A DNA stretch of 64,000 nt from Treponema putidum (GTDB taxonomy: Bacteria > Spirochaetota > Spirochaetia > Treponematales > Treponemataceae): positions 553,826 to 617,825 of the forward strand of contig NZ_CP009228.1 in NCBI RefSeq assembly GCF_000755145.1, given 5' to 3'. Made by a program: the position numbers and the translations under genes. The notes beneath the pieces were generated by a model. It did not search any database and was not told where the DNA came from. It worked only from the letters and a program-made list of their open reading frames with translations. The first letter of the stretch is position 1, and every line of letters starts with the position of its first letter. Below, in pieces: positions 50,670-60,606 of this stretch.

Positions 50670-52193
50670 TTACTTAACAGCATTTTCAATCATTTCAATA
50701 TTTTCATCATTTGAAATAATTTCGAGAGCTTTCATAATATCATTATAAAGAATGCGGTCTTCGGTAACCTTGGAAATGTGTTTTCGGATAAGCTTCATCA
50801 TCTCGCCGGTTCCCTTTCCGTATTTTTTTACTCCCCGTAAATCACAGGCTTGAGCAGCCGTAAGCCATTCAATAGCAAGAACATGGCGCACGTTTTTAAC
50901 GATTTCGGTTATTTTTCGGGCAGCTGTAGTTCCCATACTTACGTGGTCTTCCTTGTTCCCCGATGAGGTGATAGAGTCAACACTTGCAGGGTGAGCCAAT
51001 ACCTTGTTTTCTGAAACAAGGGATGCGGCCGTGTATTGCGGAATCATAAAGCCTGAATTTACTCCTCCGTTTTCTATTAAGAAAGCAGGAAGGCCTCCGT
51101 TTAGTTGCGGGTTTACAAGGCGCTCGATTCGGCGTTCGCTTATATTTGCCAGTTCGCTTACGGCAATGCCTAAAAAGTCCATAGTTATAGCGATTGGCTG
51201 CCCGTGGAAGTTTCCGCCCGAAATAACATCATGATTGTCGGGGAAGACGAGCGGATTATCGGTTACGGCATTGATTTCTATCTCTAAAACCTTGCGCACA
51301 TATGCAATAGCATCGGCGCTTGCTCCGTGGACTTGCGGAACACAGCGGAGGGTGTACGGGTCTTGGACATCATTTTCTCTTGTGTTGATAGAAGAGCTTC
51401 CTTTTAACATTTTGAGGATAAAGGCGGCCGTATCAATTTGCCCCTTGTGAGGGCGGGACTTATGGATTCGGGGGTCGAGGGCTGCAGTAATTCCTCTAAA
51501 GGCCTCAAACACCAAGGAGGCTCCCATGTTGGCGGTTTTTAAAAGCTGCTCGGCATCATGCAGGGCTAGGGCTCCGATACCTGACATTACGGGAGTTCCG
51601 TTAATTATGCCGAGACCGTCTTTTCCTGAAAGAACGACTGGCTTTAAACCGGCCTTTTCAAGCGCAGCTTTTCCTTCTATCAGCTTGCCTTCATAATAGG
51701 CTTTTCCTTCGCCTATCATTACTAGGGCTATGTGGGCAAGGTTTGCCAAGTCGCCGCTTGCTCCCAATGAACCTTTTTCGGGCACATAGGGAGTTACGCC
51801 CTTATTTAGCATATCTACAAGAATATCCGGAATAGACGGGGTTACACCCGAAAAACCGCTTGCATGTGTGTTTAGCCTTAAAAGCATTATGGCTCTAACT
51901 ATGTCCTCCGGGAAAGGATTGCCGACACCGCAGGCATGGCTTAAAATTAAGTTTCTCTGCAAGGCACCGTTTTGATCCTTAGTAATTGTTACGGTAGATA
52001 ATTCACCAAAGCCGGTCGAAATACCGTAGGTAGGCTTACCGCTTTTTACGATATCGTCTACAATTTTCTTTGAATCCTTGATTCTTTTTTTTGCATCTGC
52101 GGATAGTTTTACTTCCGCTCCATGGCGGGCAACAGCTACAACATCTTCGATCGTTAAACTGCTGCCGGTTACCGTTACAGGTTTTACCTTCAT
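50670..52193 (-). CDS. hutH: Histidine ammonia-lyase HutH
   Basis: 507 aa cytoplasmic lyase converting histidine to urocanate and ammonia. The Ala-Ser-Gly triad that forms the MIO cofactor is in GSLGASGDLANLAHIAL. YGISTGFGEL and SSGNKEDHVSMGTTAARK are also conserved. It is a single gene, without other hut genes in the window. Confidence 0.95.
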   Translation of the reverse strand: MKVKPVTVTGSSLTIEDVVAVARHGAEVKLSADAKKRIKDSKKIVDDIVKSGKPTYGISTGFGELSTVTITKDQNGALQRNLILSHACGVGNPFPEDIVRAIMLLRLNTHASGFSGVTPSIPDILVDMLNKGVTPYVPEKGSLGASGDLANLAHIALVMIGEGKAYYEGKLIEGKAALEKAGLKPVVLSGKDGLGIINGTPVMSGIGALALHDAEQLLKTANMGASLVFEAFRGITAALDPRIHKSRPHKGQIDTAAFILKMLKGSSSINTRENDVQDPYTLRCVPQVHGASADAIAYVRKVLEIEINAVTDNPLVFPDNHDVISGGNFHGQPIAITMDFLGIAVSELANISERRIERLVNPQLNGGLPAFLIENGGVNSGFMIPQYTAASLVSENKVLAHPASVDSITSSGNKEDHVSMGTTAARKITEIVKNVRHVLAIEWLTAAQACDLRGVKKYGKGTGEMMKLIRKHISKVTEDRILYNDIMKALEIISNDENIEMIENAVK

Positions 52194-52228
52194 TTTTTGC
52201 TCCTTGTATTTGTATTTTTATAGCTGAC

Positions 52229-53314
52229 CTATTTTATAAGTTTAAATTCTGCAATTACGGGATGGTGATCCGAAACTTCAAAATTTAAATCAATAGTTTT
52301 TACTCCGGTAATTTCAACATTGGGAGAACATATGAACCCATCTATTATCGTGGTGTAATTTTCTCCCTTAACGTAGGGCTTTTCCAAAAGACGAACTGTA
52401 GGCGTAGAGCTATCAAATCCCCATTTCCAGTCCTTTCCGATAAAATCGGCAGGAGAATATTCTATCCATTCAAGAAATTTATCAGGGGTAGTATAAGGCA
52501 TAAAAAGGCTTTTTTCTACACCCGGAAAAAGAGAATTCCAATCTCCGCCGGCAATTACCCAATGTCCATCATTATAAAATTTTAAAGCAAGGTTTTTTAG
52601 ATATTCCATTTCCTGCTTTCTTAATATGCCTGCTGCATCGTAAGCCGAAAGATGTAAGTTTATTATATAAAGATTTTTACCCGGAACATCGGTTTTAATT
52701 TCAGAAACAAGAAGGCAGCGCTTTAAGTTGACGGTTTTTAAGGGCCATGAAAAGGTGCCGGGAAGCTGATGACGTTCAGCTTTTTTTATTACGTATTTAC
52801 TTAGCGTAAAGACACCGCTCTTAACCCGACCCAAGGGATTTGACACAGGAGCGGGCACAAGGACGGCATTGTAGTTCGCTGCAAAGACTGAATCATAATC
52901 GGCAAAAAAATCGGATATGGCTTTTTCTTGATTTACATAAAAGCTGCGTTTTGATTTTAAGTCGATTTCTTGGATTAGGTTAATACCGCAATCTTCTTTT
53001 TTAAGCAGAGCTTTTACTTTTTCGAGATTATATAATACGGTTTCCTTACTTCGGGCCGTCACATTTTTTCCCCCGTCATAAAAAAAGTCGTTTTCAGCAT
53101 CAAGGCTGCAATAGCCGATGTTCCAGCTTAAAACTTTAAAGGCTTCATCAGCCTGAATGACTTCTTCTTTTGATCTTTTCGTTATATTTGCATTTTCAAT
53201 CGGTTTAGGCCGGTATTCGGCTATGGTAACAAACACAAAAAAACCGGCAGTCAAAAAAATCAATACCGCTAAAACGGCCAAGGGAATAAAAATAAATAAT
53301 TTGCGTGAAAGCAT
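52229..53314 (-). CDS. Endonuclease/exonuclease/phosphatase family protein, membrane-anchored
   Basis: 361 aa. An N-terminal hydrophobic helix (about residues 7-32) anchors or exports it. The EEP-fold motifs are KVLSWNIGY, NLIQEIDLK, IINLHLSAYD, AGGDWNSL and SDHHPVI, a complete metal and catalytic set. Substrates in this family range from DNA to phosphoinositides and sphingomyelin, so the target is unknown. It is divergent from the 628-residue hypothetical gene. Confidence 0.87.
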   Translation of the reverse strand: MLSRKLFIFIPLAVLAVLIFLTAGFFVFVTIAEYRPKPIENANITKRSKEEVIQADEAFKVLSWNIGYCSLDAENDFFYDGGKNVTARSKETVLYNLEKVKALLKKEDCGINLIQEIDLKSKRSFYVNQEKAISDFFADYDSVFAANYNAVLVPAPVSNPLGRVKSGVFTLSKYVIKKAERHQLPGTFSWPLKTVNLKRCLLVSEIKTDVPGKNLYIINLHLSAYDAAGILRKQEMEYLKNLALKFYNDGHWVIAGGDWNSLFPGVEKSLFMPYTTPDKFLEWIEYSPADFIGKDWKWGFDSSTPTVRLLEKPYVKGENYTTIIDGFICSPNVEITGVKTIDLNFEVSDHHPVIAEFKLIK

Positions 53315-53435
53315 ATCAGCCCGCCTTTTATTAAACTTATTGCTCTTTTTAGGATTATATCTAAAAAAACAGTTTTATTCAATTACAAAAGGTTAATATT
53401 AAGGGTTGATATCTGTTGAAAATTTGTTGATAATC

Positions 53436-53464
53436 TTGAATTATTAAAAAATATTGTGTATAAT
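53436..53464 (+). promoter_or_regulatory. Promoter of the 53471 gene
   Basis: TTGAAT (53436-53441), 17-bp spacer, TATAAT (53459-53464). The expected start point coincides with the A of ATG 53471, the clearest leaderless candidate in the window. Confidence 0.7.
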
Positions 53465-53470
53465 ATAGGA

Positions 53471-55342
53471 ATGACTATTTATACTGATTTACTGCATTTA
53501 CTTAGATTGTTTTCTTTACGCAGAGACAGTGCCCAAGTTACACTGCAGCCTTTTCAAGATTATCTCCATCGTTATGCACGCCGGTTTTTACAACAAAAGC
53601 CGGAACTGGCTGTCCACCTTGAAATTTCTCTTGACACTCTTTTAAATGAACTAAAAAAAATCCAAGAGGATGGAGATATCGAAATAACAACGGATAAGTC
53701 CAATACAACCATTATATTCGTTCCATATTACCACGTAGATAATATATCCCGTCAATACGCAAATCTTGAGCAGCATCCCGATATTCCTTTTCCTCTTTTA
53801 TCCGATCTGCCTAAAAATTTTCCGGGAAAACTTTTAAAGACAATCACCCTTTCAGATGACATAGCCTTAATAAATCCGGAATCTAAGGAAAGTTCTTTTT
53901 TATATGTACTAAACTATAACGGCGATATTCCGGCTCTCATCTTTCCGGGCTCTTACAAGACCGAAAAACTTTTAAATTTGGCATTAGATAAGGTTAAACT
54001 TTTTTTATCAAAAGATGAAAGCAGGGACTACATGCAAAAAAGGCTTCTGGTCGCCAATCCGGGTAAAGAATTTACGGTTAAAACTTTCATAACAAGAGCA
54101 ATGTCACACAGCGTTAATAGTTTTCAAAATGTCAAAGAATCGGGCGACAACTATATATTGTGGGGTCAACTCTGTGCCTTTATAAAACAAGAATTTGCCA
54201 AAAAGAATGAAAAACTCCCCGATGAGATAGCCTTATTACAAGCCGTCGGCATTCTGGAATATTTAAATAACTATTATAGAAACAGAGTCCAAAAAGATAT
54301 TCAAACGGACACGGCTTTAAAGAACCTCCTTCTTGCTTTTCAAAAGGCACCGTATTATTTTACAATGAAGCAAATAACCCAATTTACAGATTCCAGAGGG
54401 GTGCCCTTACTCGGACAATATTCTGAGGAAACTTTACAAAATTTTATGAAGGAAAAAACAAGCACTTCGGAAAAATACATAATTCCCGATATTCTCAGCT
54501 TTACAAATTCTTCAAATGATAGGTTTTACCTGCTTACAGAAAAAGTAGTGCCCCTTTTAATATCTCTCATAAACGAAGCAAGAAAACCCGTTAGGGAACT
54601 GTGTATAAAAAAATGGCACGAAATGCTCCTTAATTTTGAGCAAGACGAATCAATGAAAAACGATGCAGCTTTCAATGAATTGTTAAAAGAAATAGTCTCT
54701 CATTCAACTCCTAATTTATACGGTCTTTTAAATGCTCCTTTTATTTTATCCATAATTGCAGATCCCCGGTTAAATGAAATTCAAGCGATGGAGATAAACC
54801 GAATTTTTCCGGCAGGAAAACCTGCTGCCTATAATGAAATTTTAATGCTCAATAGATATGAGATTTTAAGCGACACTAAAATACTCCTTCCATTCTGGTA
54901 CACTATTCCGATAATTTCTTCGATAATTGCTTTTTTCAAACGAAAGAAAAAAAAGCCTCAGCCTGTACAGCCTGAAAAAAAAGAAACTGTCTATAAAAAA
55001 CCTAAACTCAAGTTAAAAGATGTTGCAGAAAAAATCGCTGCCGAATTTCTTCCTGAAGGCATGACAATAGATCAAGCTCTTGAAAAAAATTTGGATGAAT
55101 GGAATCACACATTGGGTCACCCTGCAAGAGAGAATCTAACTGAAGATGTAAATGCCTTAATTCGTGATTATTTACGGGGAGTAAATAGAACTATTTCAGT
55201 TACAAGTTTTACTGCTGACAGAGTAAGAGGGCTGGCTAAAACACTTTTGGAATCTCCCGGCCTTTTAAAAATAAAAGAGCGAAATGCTATCGAAAACTAT
55301 GTAGAGCTGTATATTCTAAAGCTGGTATCACAATATTCTTAA
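53471..55342 (+). CDS. Spirochaete conserved hypothetical protein
   Basis: 623 aa, no recognised domain. It is largely helical and soluble. One hydrophobic segment (LLPFWYTIPIISSIIAFF, about residue 475-492) is followed by a very basic stretch (KRKKKK), consistent with membrane attachment. The start is ATG 53471 (MTIYTDLLHLL); a TTG 15 bases upstream lies inside the promoter. It is monocistronic and ends convergently with the MoxR gene. Confidence 0.8.
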   Translation: MTIYTDLLHLLRLFSLRRDSAQVTLQPFQDYLHRYARRFLQQKPELAVHLEISLDTLLNELKKIQEDGDIEITTDKSNTTIIFVPYYHVDNISRQYANLEQHPDIPFPLLSDLPKNFPGKLLKTITLSDDIALINPESKESSFLYVLNYNGDIPALIFPGSYKTEKLLNLALDKVKLFLSKDESRDYMQKRLLVANPGKEFTVKTFITRAMSHSVNSFQNVKESGDNYILWGQLCAFIKQEFAKKNEKLPDEIALLQAVGILEYLNNYYRNRVQKDIQTDTALKNLLLAFQKAPYYFTMKQITQFTDSRGVPLLGQYSEETLQNFMKEKTSTSEKYIIPDILSFTNSSNDRFYLLTEKVVPLLISLINEARKPVRELCIKKWHEMLLNFEQDESMKNDAAFNELLKEIVSHSTPNLYGLLNAPFILSIIADPRLNEIQAMEINRIFPAGKPAAYNEILMLNRYEILSDTKILLPFWYTIPIISSIIAFFKRKKKKPQPVQPEKKETVYKKPKLKLKDVAEKIAAEFLPEGMTIDQALEKNLDEWNHTLGHPARENLTEDVNALIRDYLRGVNRTISVTSFTADRVRGLAKTLLESPGLLKIKERNAIENYVELYILKLVSQYS

Positions 55343-55368
55343 GCGCCGAATAATTTTATTTAATTTAC

Positions 55369-56337
55369 TTAAGCCTCTTTAGACCAGTCCGTTTCTTTAT
55401 CCATTTTGATCAGCACGGATTTTGTAATTTCTGCAATAGCTTCTTTTTCATTGACCTTTCTATTTTTAAAGATACATCTATGAGCTAGGACATAGGGAGC
55501 TATCATTTCAATATCAGTATCTTCAACCCAGTTCCGTCCATCAGAAAGAGCTATCGTTTTTGCAAGATGCAAAAACTGTAAAGAAGCTCTGGGAGATGCA
55601 CCTAACTCAATATCCGGATGCTCTCTTGTTTTATTGCAAATATCTATTATAGCTTTTTGTAATGCCTTGTGACAATACACCCTTTCTTGTTCTCCGCGGG
55701 ACTCAATTATATCGCCGATAGTTATAATGGGAAAAAGTTTTGAAAGAGCAAGCACACCTGGGTTGCCTTGAAGTATTTCAAGAGCCGATTCATCATCAGG
55801 ATAACCTATAGAAAGAGACAACATAAAACGGTCAAGCTGAGCAGGAGGCAGGGGATAAGTACCCAAAGTTTCCACGGGATTTTGAGTAGCAGCCGTAAAA
55901 AAAGTATCGGGCAATTTATAAGTTTGTCTTCCAACAGTTACCTGTTTTTCTTCCATAACCTCAAGAAGAGCAGCTTGAACCTTAGGAGGAGTTCTATTTA
56001 ATTCATCGGCCAAAAAAATATCGCAAAAAACAGGGCCCTTTACAAATTCAAAACTTTGAGTTTGTGCATTAAAAACATCAACACCAGTAATATCATAAGG
56101 AAGTAAGTCAGGGGTACATTGGATTCTTTTAAACTCGGCAGTGTTCTCGCAGTCTTTTTTTATTAATTTAGCTAAGGCCTTCACCATTGTCGTTTTCCCA
56201 ACACCGGGAACATCATCTATAAGAACATTGCCGCCGCTCAAAAACGCTGCAACAAAAAGACGGATAACATCATCTTTACCCTTTACAACTAAACCGATAT
56301 GTTTTGTAAGCTCATCTATTATATCTTTTGTGTTCAT
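55369..56337 (-). CDS. MoxR family AAA+ ATPase
   Basis: 322 aa. It has Walker A (DDVPGVGKTTM), Walker B (IFLADELNRTPPKVQAALLE) and sensor 1 (AATQNPVETLGTYPLPPAQLD in part). MoxR ATPases act as chaperones with DUF58 and VWA/transglutaminase partners, all encoded directly upstream here. The order DUF58, transglutaminase, TPR, MoxR on the minus strand suggests one complex. The ATG lies 7 bases after a TATACT box (complement of 56345-56350), without a strong ribosome site. Confidence 0.92.
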   Translation of the reverse strand: MNTKDIIDELTKHIGLVVKGKDDVIRLFVAAFLSGGNVLIDDVPGVGKTTMVKALAKLIKKDCENTAEFKRIQCTPDLLPYDITGVDVFNAQTQSFEFVKGPVFCDIFLADELNRTPPKVQAALLEVMEEKQVTVGRQTYKLPDTFFTAATQNPVETLGTYPLPPAQLDRFMLSLSIGYPDDESALEILQGNPGVLALSKLFPIITIGDIIESRGEQERVYCHKALQKAIIDICNKTREHPDIELGASPRASLQFLHLAKTIALSDGRNWVEDTDIEMIAPYVLAHRCIFKNRKVNEKEAIAEITKSVLIKMDKETDWSKEA

Positions 56338-56385
56338 ACCAAACAGTATAACCGAAAATAGGGTTTTGTTCTATATCACAAGACC

Positions 56386-56595
56386 TTATAACTTAAAACT
56401 AAAAATATCTTTTACCAAGACATTAATGGAATTTTTAAAATGTTTTTTATCCAATTTTTCAATTACAAAATTTTTACTATAAAGAGTATACCCGTTTTTA
56501 TCGGTTAATTTAAAAGAAAGGTTTTTATCGGAATATGTCAACTGAAGAGAAAATTTAGAATTATCATCTTCTATAAAACGGGATGATGTTATCAA
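56386..56595 (-). CDS. Likely C-terminal end of the transglutaminase/TPR protein, in the -1 frame
   Basis: 69 codons beginning at a weak TTG, with no ribosome site. The frame joins that of the large upstream ORF if one base is added to the A7 run at 56604-56610 (codons TCA AAA AAA TAA, an in-phase A-AAA-AAA heptamer). The joined sequence reads smoothly as one beta-rich domain (KINIDMDKTENIKL, then SLQLTYSDKNLSFKLTDKN). It is therefore best read as the displaced C-terminus, not a separate gene. Confidence 0.6.
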   Translation of the reverse strand: MITSSRFIEDDNSKFSLQLTYSDKNLSFKLTDKNGYTLYSKNFVIEKLDKKHFKNSINVLVKDIFSFKL

Positions 56596-56600
56596 TTTTT

Positions 56601-59537
56601 TTATTTTTTTGAATTGAGTTTTATGTTTTCGGTTTTGTCCATATCTATATTTATTTTTACTGGTAATTTTATATCATGTTCCAAAAAACCTGTAGGATTC
56701 AAATCAAAAAGAGATTCTAAGTAAAGATAATAAAGCTGCGGAGAAGTTTGTTTTGCAATCTTACTTCCTTCAGCATATAAGTTTTTAAGAGCAAATTTTT
56801 CCCATTCCGGATCCATTTTTGAAATACCTTCATTAAGCATTTTTAAATCCGATTCAATGATGCCTTTGTCTGCAAGATAAGCACCTGCACTTTGCGGAAT
56901 AAGCATAGTTTCTATAGACTCTGAATTCTTAAGATATTTAAGAGCCTTTTTTCCTTTTCCTTTAAAGGCACGATAATAATAAGTATTGGCATAAAGAGTA
57001 TTTGCAACATCCTCAGAATACCTTTTATTATTTTGTTTATATTCTTTTGCAACTTTTAAAGAATATAATCTAAAAACCGCATCATAATATTTATATTTTA
57101 ATTTGTAGTTTATTTTATTATTTAAATTTTTTATCCAATCAAAAAAGTTTAAGGTCAATCTGGTTTTTTCAAAATTATATTTACGAATGTATAATTCTCT
57201 TTTTAAATCATAAAGATTGCTTTTAAATTCATTTACACTCAAACCGTAATCTGAAATCCATGCCTCACTTATATTTTGAAGTTCATTTAAAATATACTGT
57301 TCGGCTTTTTCAATATGTCCCGTTTCCAAAAACAAATTTATAATACTTAATGTCGAAAGAGGAGTGTCATCATCGGCAGCGGCTGAAAAATAAGAAGAAA
57401 GAGCCTGTGTAAAATTATTTCTTCTTTCTTCAAGTTCTCCTATCATCATATAGCTTGAACTGCGCTCTTTCATATCTAAAGCAGCCTTTGCATCCTCTAT
57501 GGCATTTTCAAATTGATAAAACTGACTTTCTAAAATAGCTTTATTATAATAATAGATAGCCCCTGAATACTTTCTATCCAGTTTTTTTGCTTCATTTATT
57601 GCTTTTACATAAAATTCTTTTGATTTTTTATAGTCAAAGATTTCATTGTATAAGGTTCCCAAAGAATTATAAACCGATAAATCTTTTCCGTAACGCTCTA
57701 TGTTATTCAATAAAAAATTTATTCCTTCCTCAGGCCTGTGACATTTAAAACATAACCAACCGTAATTAGCGGCTGCAAAGCGGTCATGAGGAATAAGATA
57801 TAAATAATTTTTAATATACACCAAGGCTTCTTCATATTTGTTTAAGGAAGACGCACAGCCGGAAAGATAAAACAAGATGCTGCTGTTATCAGGATTAATA
57901 TCCTGGCCTTTTTTTAATATCTTATATGCCGGTTTATATAATTCTTGATTATAATAAATTTCCCCAAGCTTTAAAAACAAGCTGTCGTTTTGCGGGTACC
58001 TTTTTATTCCGTCCTGTAAAAGGGATAAAGCCCGTTCCCAATTTTCAGCTTCTATAGCCTTTTCGGCTTCAAAAAGAATAGTATCCGCATTCTCAGTATG
58101 TAGAATGAATGATAAAAAAGAGAAAGTCAATAATATAATAATTTTTCTGTTTTTGCTTTTTAAGAGTTTTTTTGCAATTTTTACATCGTCATCCGTACAC
58201 TCCGGTGCAAATTTTGCTTTTTGAATCAGAACATTCATTTGTGTACCCTCTTCAGAACTCTGTCTTTTTTTCTTAAATAATCGTCCGGCTGTAAGTACAA
58301 CCCTCCTATTATTTTTTGAAAATTTTAATATAAGATAAGGCCGTATTTTGTAAATTATAAATATTAAAACCGCAAAAATAATTATAATAAGCATAAAAAA
58401 AGACATATTTTCTTTGAAAAACCGTTTTATATATGTACCTATATTTGAAATATCATATTCTTTTTCGGTAATTTCAGTAATTTTAATTTCACTGCGTTTT
58501 TCTAAAATCTCACTTAAAAGAGAGTTAAATTCTTCACCTCCGGCATTCATACCAAAATTAATATTTTCTCCTTCTGCGAGCTGAGAAGTTGTAGGATCAA
58601 AACTGACCCAGCCTATAAACGGAAAAAAAACTTCAACCCATGCATGAGCCATGTTTGCTCTTACGGGATAATAATTCATAATTTCAGATTCGGGCTGAAC
58701 AAAAAATCCTACGGCAACACGGGATGGGATTCCTACACTCCTAAGCATAAGCGCATAAGAAAATGCAAAATAAGTGCAATAACCTTTTTTTGTTTCGGTT
58801 AAAAAATACTTTAACTGGTTACCGTCAGGAGCCTTGCCCGGTTTTAAAGAATAACGGTAATCTCCATCCGTAAAATAGAATTTAAGAGCTAGAATTTTAT
58901 CCAAATAATCCGGAATATTTTCGGTTATCTTTTCTGCCGTTTGATGCACAAGTTTAAAACTTTCATCATCAATTTTTGTATAAAAATCCAAATCTTCCTT
59001 TGACAGTCCCTCCCCATCATCCCCTGAAGGAAAGGCTTCTCCGTAAATGTCCGATGCAAAATCAAATATTGCATCGCTGAATACCTTATATCCTCCGTTA
59101 AATTTTGAACTATCCCAAATTTCATATGGAATTATTTTTGTCGGATAATCCATAGCTATAAAGGATGAAGATGATAAGTTGACAAAAAAATATTCCTGCT
59201 CGGCTTTTTCCCGCATTGAAAAAGCTCTATGTAAAATATCTTTTTGCCCCTTAGGCAAAGATGTAATTTGAGCGTTCTCAGATGGAGCTTTCTTTTCATA
59301 AAAGCCTTTTGCAGGATCCCATCCTGAAAGATACATTCTTCTTAACATATTATGCGAAAAATTTTTATCAAAATGAGTAACTAAAACAAGGTCATCACTC
59401 ATTTTGATTTCACTTTGCAGCCTCAAATAATCTGAAAAATCAAATCGAAATAGAGTCGGCTGCAATAAACCTCCATGATTAACCGATGCGGCCTCATTAT
59501 AGTTTTTCAGTACAAAAAAGATTATAAAAGAAAAAAA
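56601..59537 (-). CDS. Transglutaminase-like (TgpA-type) protein fused to TPR repeats; N-terminal part in another frame
   Basis: A long frame of about 975 codons open from the T-run at 59531-59537. The transglutaminase core (about 200-310 from TTG 59465) has Cys in KKGYCTYFAFSYAL, His in NMAHAWVEVFF and Asp in SFDPTT. A membrane helix (MSFFMLIIIIFAVLIFIIY) follows. A second hydrophobic segment (IIILLTFSFLSFIL) looks like an old signal peptide at the head of a TPR region (EKAIEAENWERALSLLQDG and on), so two genes appear fused. The N-terminal membrane domain lies in the preceding ORF, one frame away. Confidence 0.8.
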   Translation of the reverse strand, partial: FFSFIIFFVLKNYNEAASVNHGGLLQPTLFRFDFSDYLRLQSEIKMSDDLVLVTHFDKNFSHNMLRRMYLSGWDPAKGFYEKKAPSENAQITSLPKGQKDILHRAFSMREKAEQEYFFVNLSSSSFIAMDYPTKIIPYEIWDSSKFNGGYKVFSDAIFDFASDIYGEAFPSGDDGEGLSKEDLDFYTKIDDESFKLVHQTAEKITENIPDYLDKILALKFYFTDGDYRYSLKPGKAPDGNQLKYFLTETKKGYCTYFAFSYALMLRSVGIPSRVAVGFFVQPESEIMNYYPVRANMAHAWVEVFFPFIGWVSFDPTTSQLAEGENINFGMNAGGEEFNSLLSEILEKRSEIKITEITEKEYDISNIGTYIKRFFKENMSFFMLIIIIFAVLIFIIYKIRPYLILKFSKNNRRVVLTAGRLFKKKRQSSEEGTQMNVLIQKAKFAPECTDDDVKIAKKLLKSKNRKIIILLTFSFLSFILHTENADTILFEAEKAIEAENWERALSLLQDGIKRYPQNDSLFLKLGEIYYNQELYKPAYKILKKGQDINPDNSSILFYLSGCASSLNKYEEALVYIKNYLYLIPHDRFAAANYGWLCFKCHRPEEGINFLLNNIERYGKDLSVYNSLGTLYNEIFDYKKSKEFYVKAINEAKKLDRKYSGAIYYYNKAILESQFYQFENAIEDAKAALDMKERSSSYMMIGELEERRNNFTQALSSYFSAAADDDTPLSTLSIINLFLETGHIEKAEQYILNELQNISEAWISDYGLSVNEFKSNLYDLKRELYIRKYNFEKTRLTLNFFDWIKNLNNKINYKLKYKYYDAVFRLYSLKVAKEYKQNNKRYSEDVANTLYANTYYYRAFKGKGKKALKYLKNSESIETMLIPQSAGAYLADKGIIESDLKMLNEGISKMDPEWEKFALKNLYAEGSKIAKQTSPQLYYLYLESLFDLNPTGFLEHDIKLPVKINIDMDKTENIKLNSKK

Positions 59538-60100
59538 GATAAAAACAATAAAAAAAATTTCAGTTGTTTTTTTTCAAAATTAAAAGACAGAAAAAGACGG
59601 AAAATTTCAAGTACGGAAAATATTAACGAAAGGAAAACCGCATATATCGGATGTTCAAAAACAGACATTGAAAAATTTCCTTGAGTCCAAAAAAGAAGAG
59701 CAAAAATGCTAAAAAAAACTATGGATTCATAGCGGCGGTATTTTTCATTTTTACAAAAACCAATAGTAGAAATCGAAATAAAAAGGGTTTGAAGTATCAA
59801 AAAAGGAATAATAATATCTAAACGTAAATATAAAATATCAAACAATTCTATCGATATGATTTTAAATATAAATAAAATAAAGAATAAACAAATAATTACA
59901 CTTAAGCATATTAAAATAAATGCCGATGATGGTTTTATTCGTTTTTCTTGAAATTTATAACATAAAAAAATTACAATCAGAGTCCAAAAAGGAAGAATAA
60001 ATGAAGGTAAAATTTCAAACAAAAATAATGATGGAATAACACTAAGTATTATAAGCGAAAATATACGCAAAAGAAAATTAAGCTTATATCGAGTAAGCAT
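59522..60100 (-). CDS. N-terminal membrane domain of the transglutaminase-like protein (frame-broken)
   Basis: 192 codons with six hydrophobic helices, the usual TgpA N-terminus. It starts at ATG 60100 (MLTRYKLNF), which has a GGAGG site, and overlaps the DUF58 frame by 17 bp. The frame ends at 59522 just after a T7 run (minus strand, 59531-59537; codons TCT TTT TTT CTT). A -1 shift there continues as SFIIFFVLKNYNEAASVNHG into the transglutaminase frame. One missing base or ribosomal/polymerase slippage would explain this. Confidence 0.75.
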   Translation of the reverse strand: MLTRYKLNFLLRIFSLIILSVIPSLFLFEILPSFILPFWTLIVIFLCYKFQEKRIKPSSAFILICLSVIICLFFILFIFKIISIELFDILYLRLDIIIPFLILQTLFISISTIGFCKNEKYRRYESIVFFSIFALLFWTQGNFSMSVFEHPIYAVFLSLIFSVLEIFRLFLSFNFEKKQLKFFLLFLSFFLL

Positions 60101-60606
60101 AAAATCCTCCATTTCTCAATGCATATTTTATAGTTTCAATATTTTCATTCATTTGTTTTGACAAAAGACGGTATTTTTTTTGAGAAAATGTATAAAACAA
60201 AAAAGAATGTAAAATATTTTTTGGTTTATAAATTATAGTTTCAAGGCCGGTATAAAAGGCACATTCGTTTTTATAATCCGAAAAGTTTCTAAAAAACTTT
60301 TCAAAAATTTTATTACCTGATTGTACAGGCATAAAAAAATAAAGCAAATAATTTTTTTTATTTTCATCATCAATAAAGAAATTCTTTTTTAATTTAGGTT
60401 CATACTCACTCTTTTTATTCAAAATTTTAAGTTGAGGAATGGAAAAAATCCTTTTTATTGTTTCTTCGGCATCCGTCTCATCAACATACACTAATTCCGT
60501 TTCATAAGAGTTTTTTTCGTTATCATAAAAAAGAATTTTAAAACTTATTCCGTTTTGATGTAAATAAAAAGCTATCGATGAAATCAAATTAATAAACTCA
60601 TCAAAT
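60084..60606 (-). CDS. C-terminal part of the DUF58 protein (frame-broken)
   Basis: Continues the DUF58 domain in the -1 frame. From the A8 run (minus strand, 60606-60613) it reads FDEFINLISSIAFYLHQNGI and runs to RNGGFYAYSI. A stand-alone start (TTG 60587) has no ribosome site. This part corresponds to the end of the DUF58 domain that is missing from the upstream ORF. Confidence 0.7.
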
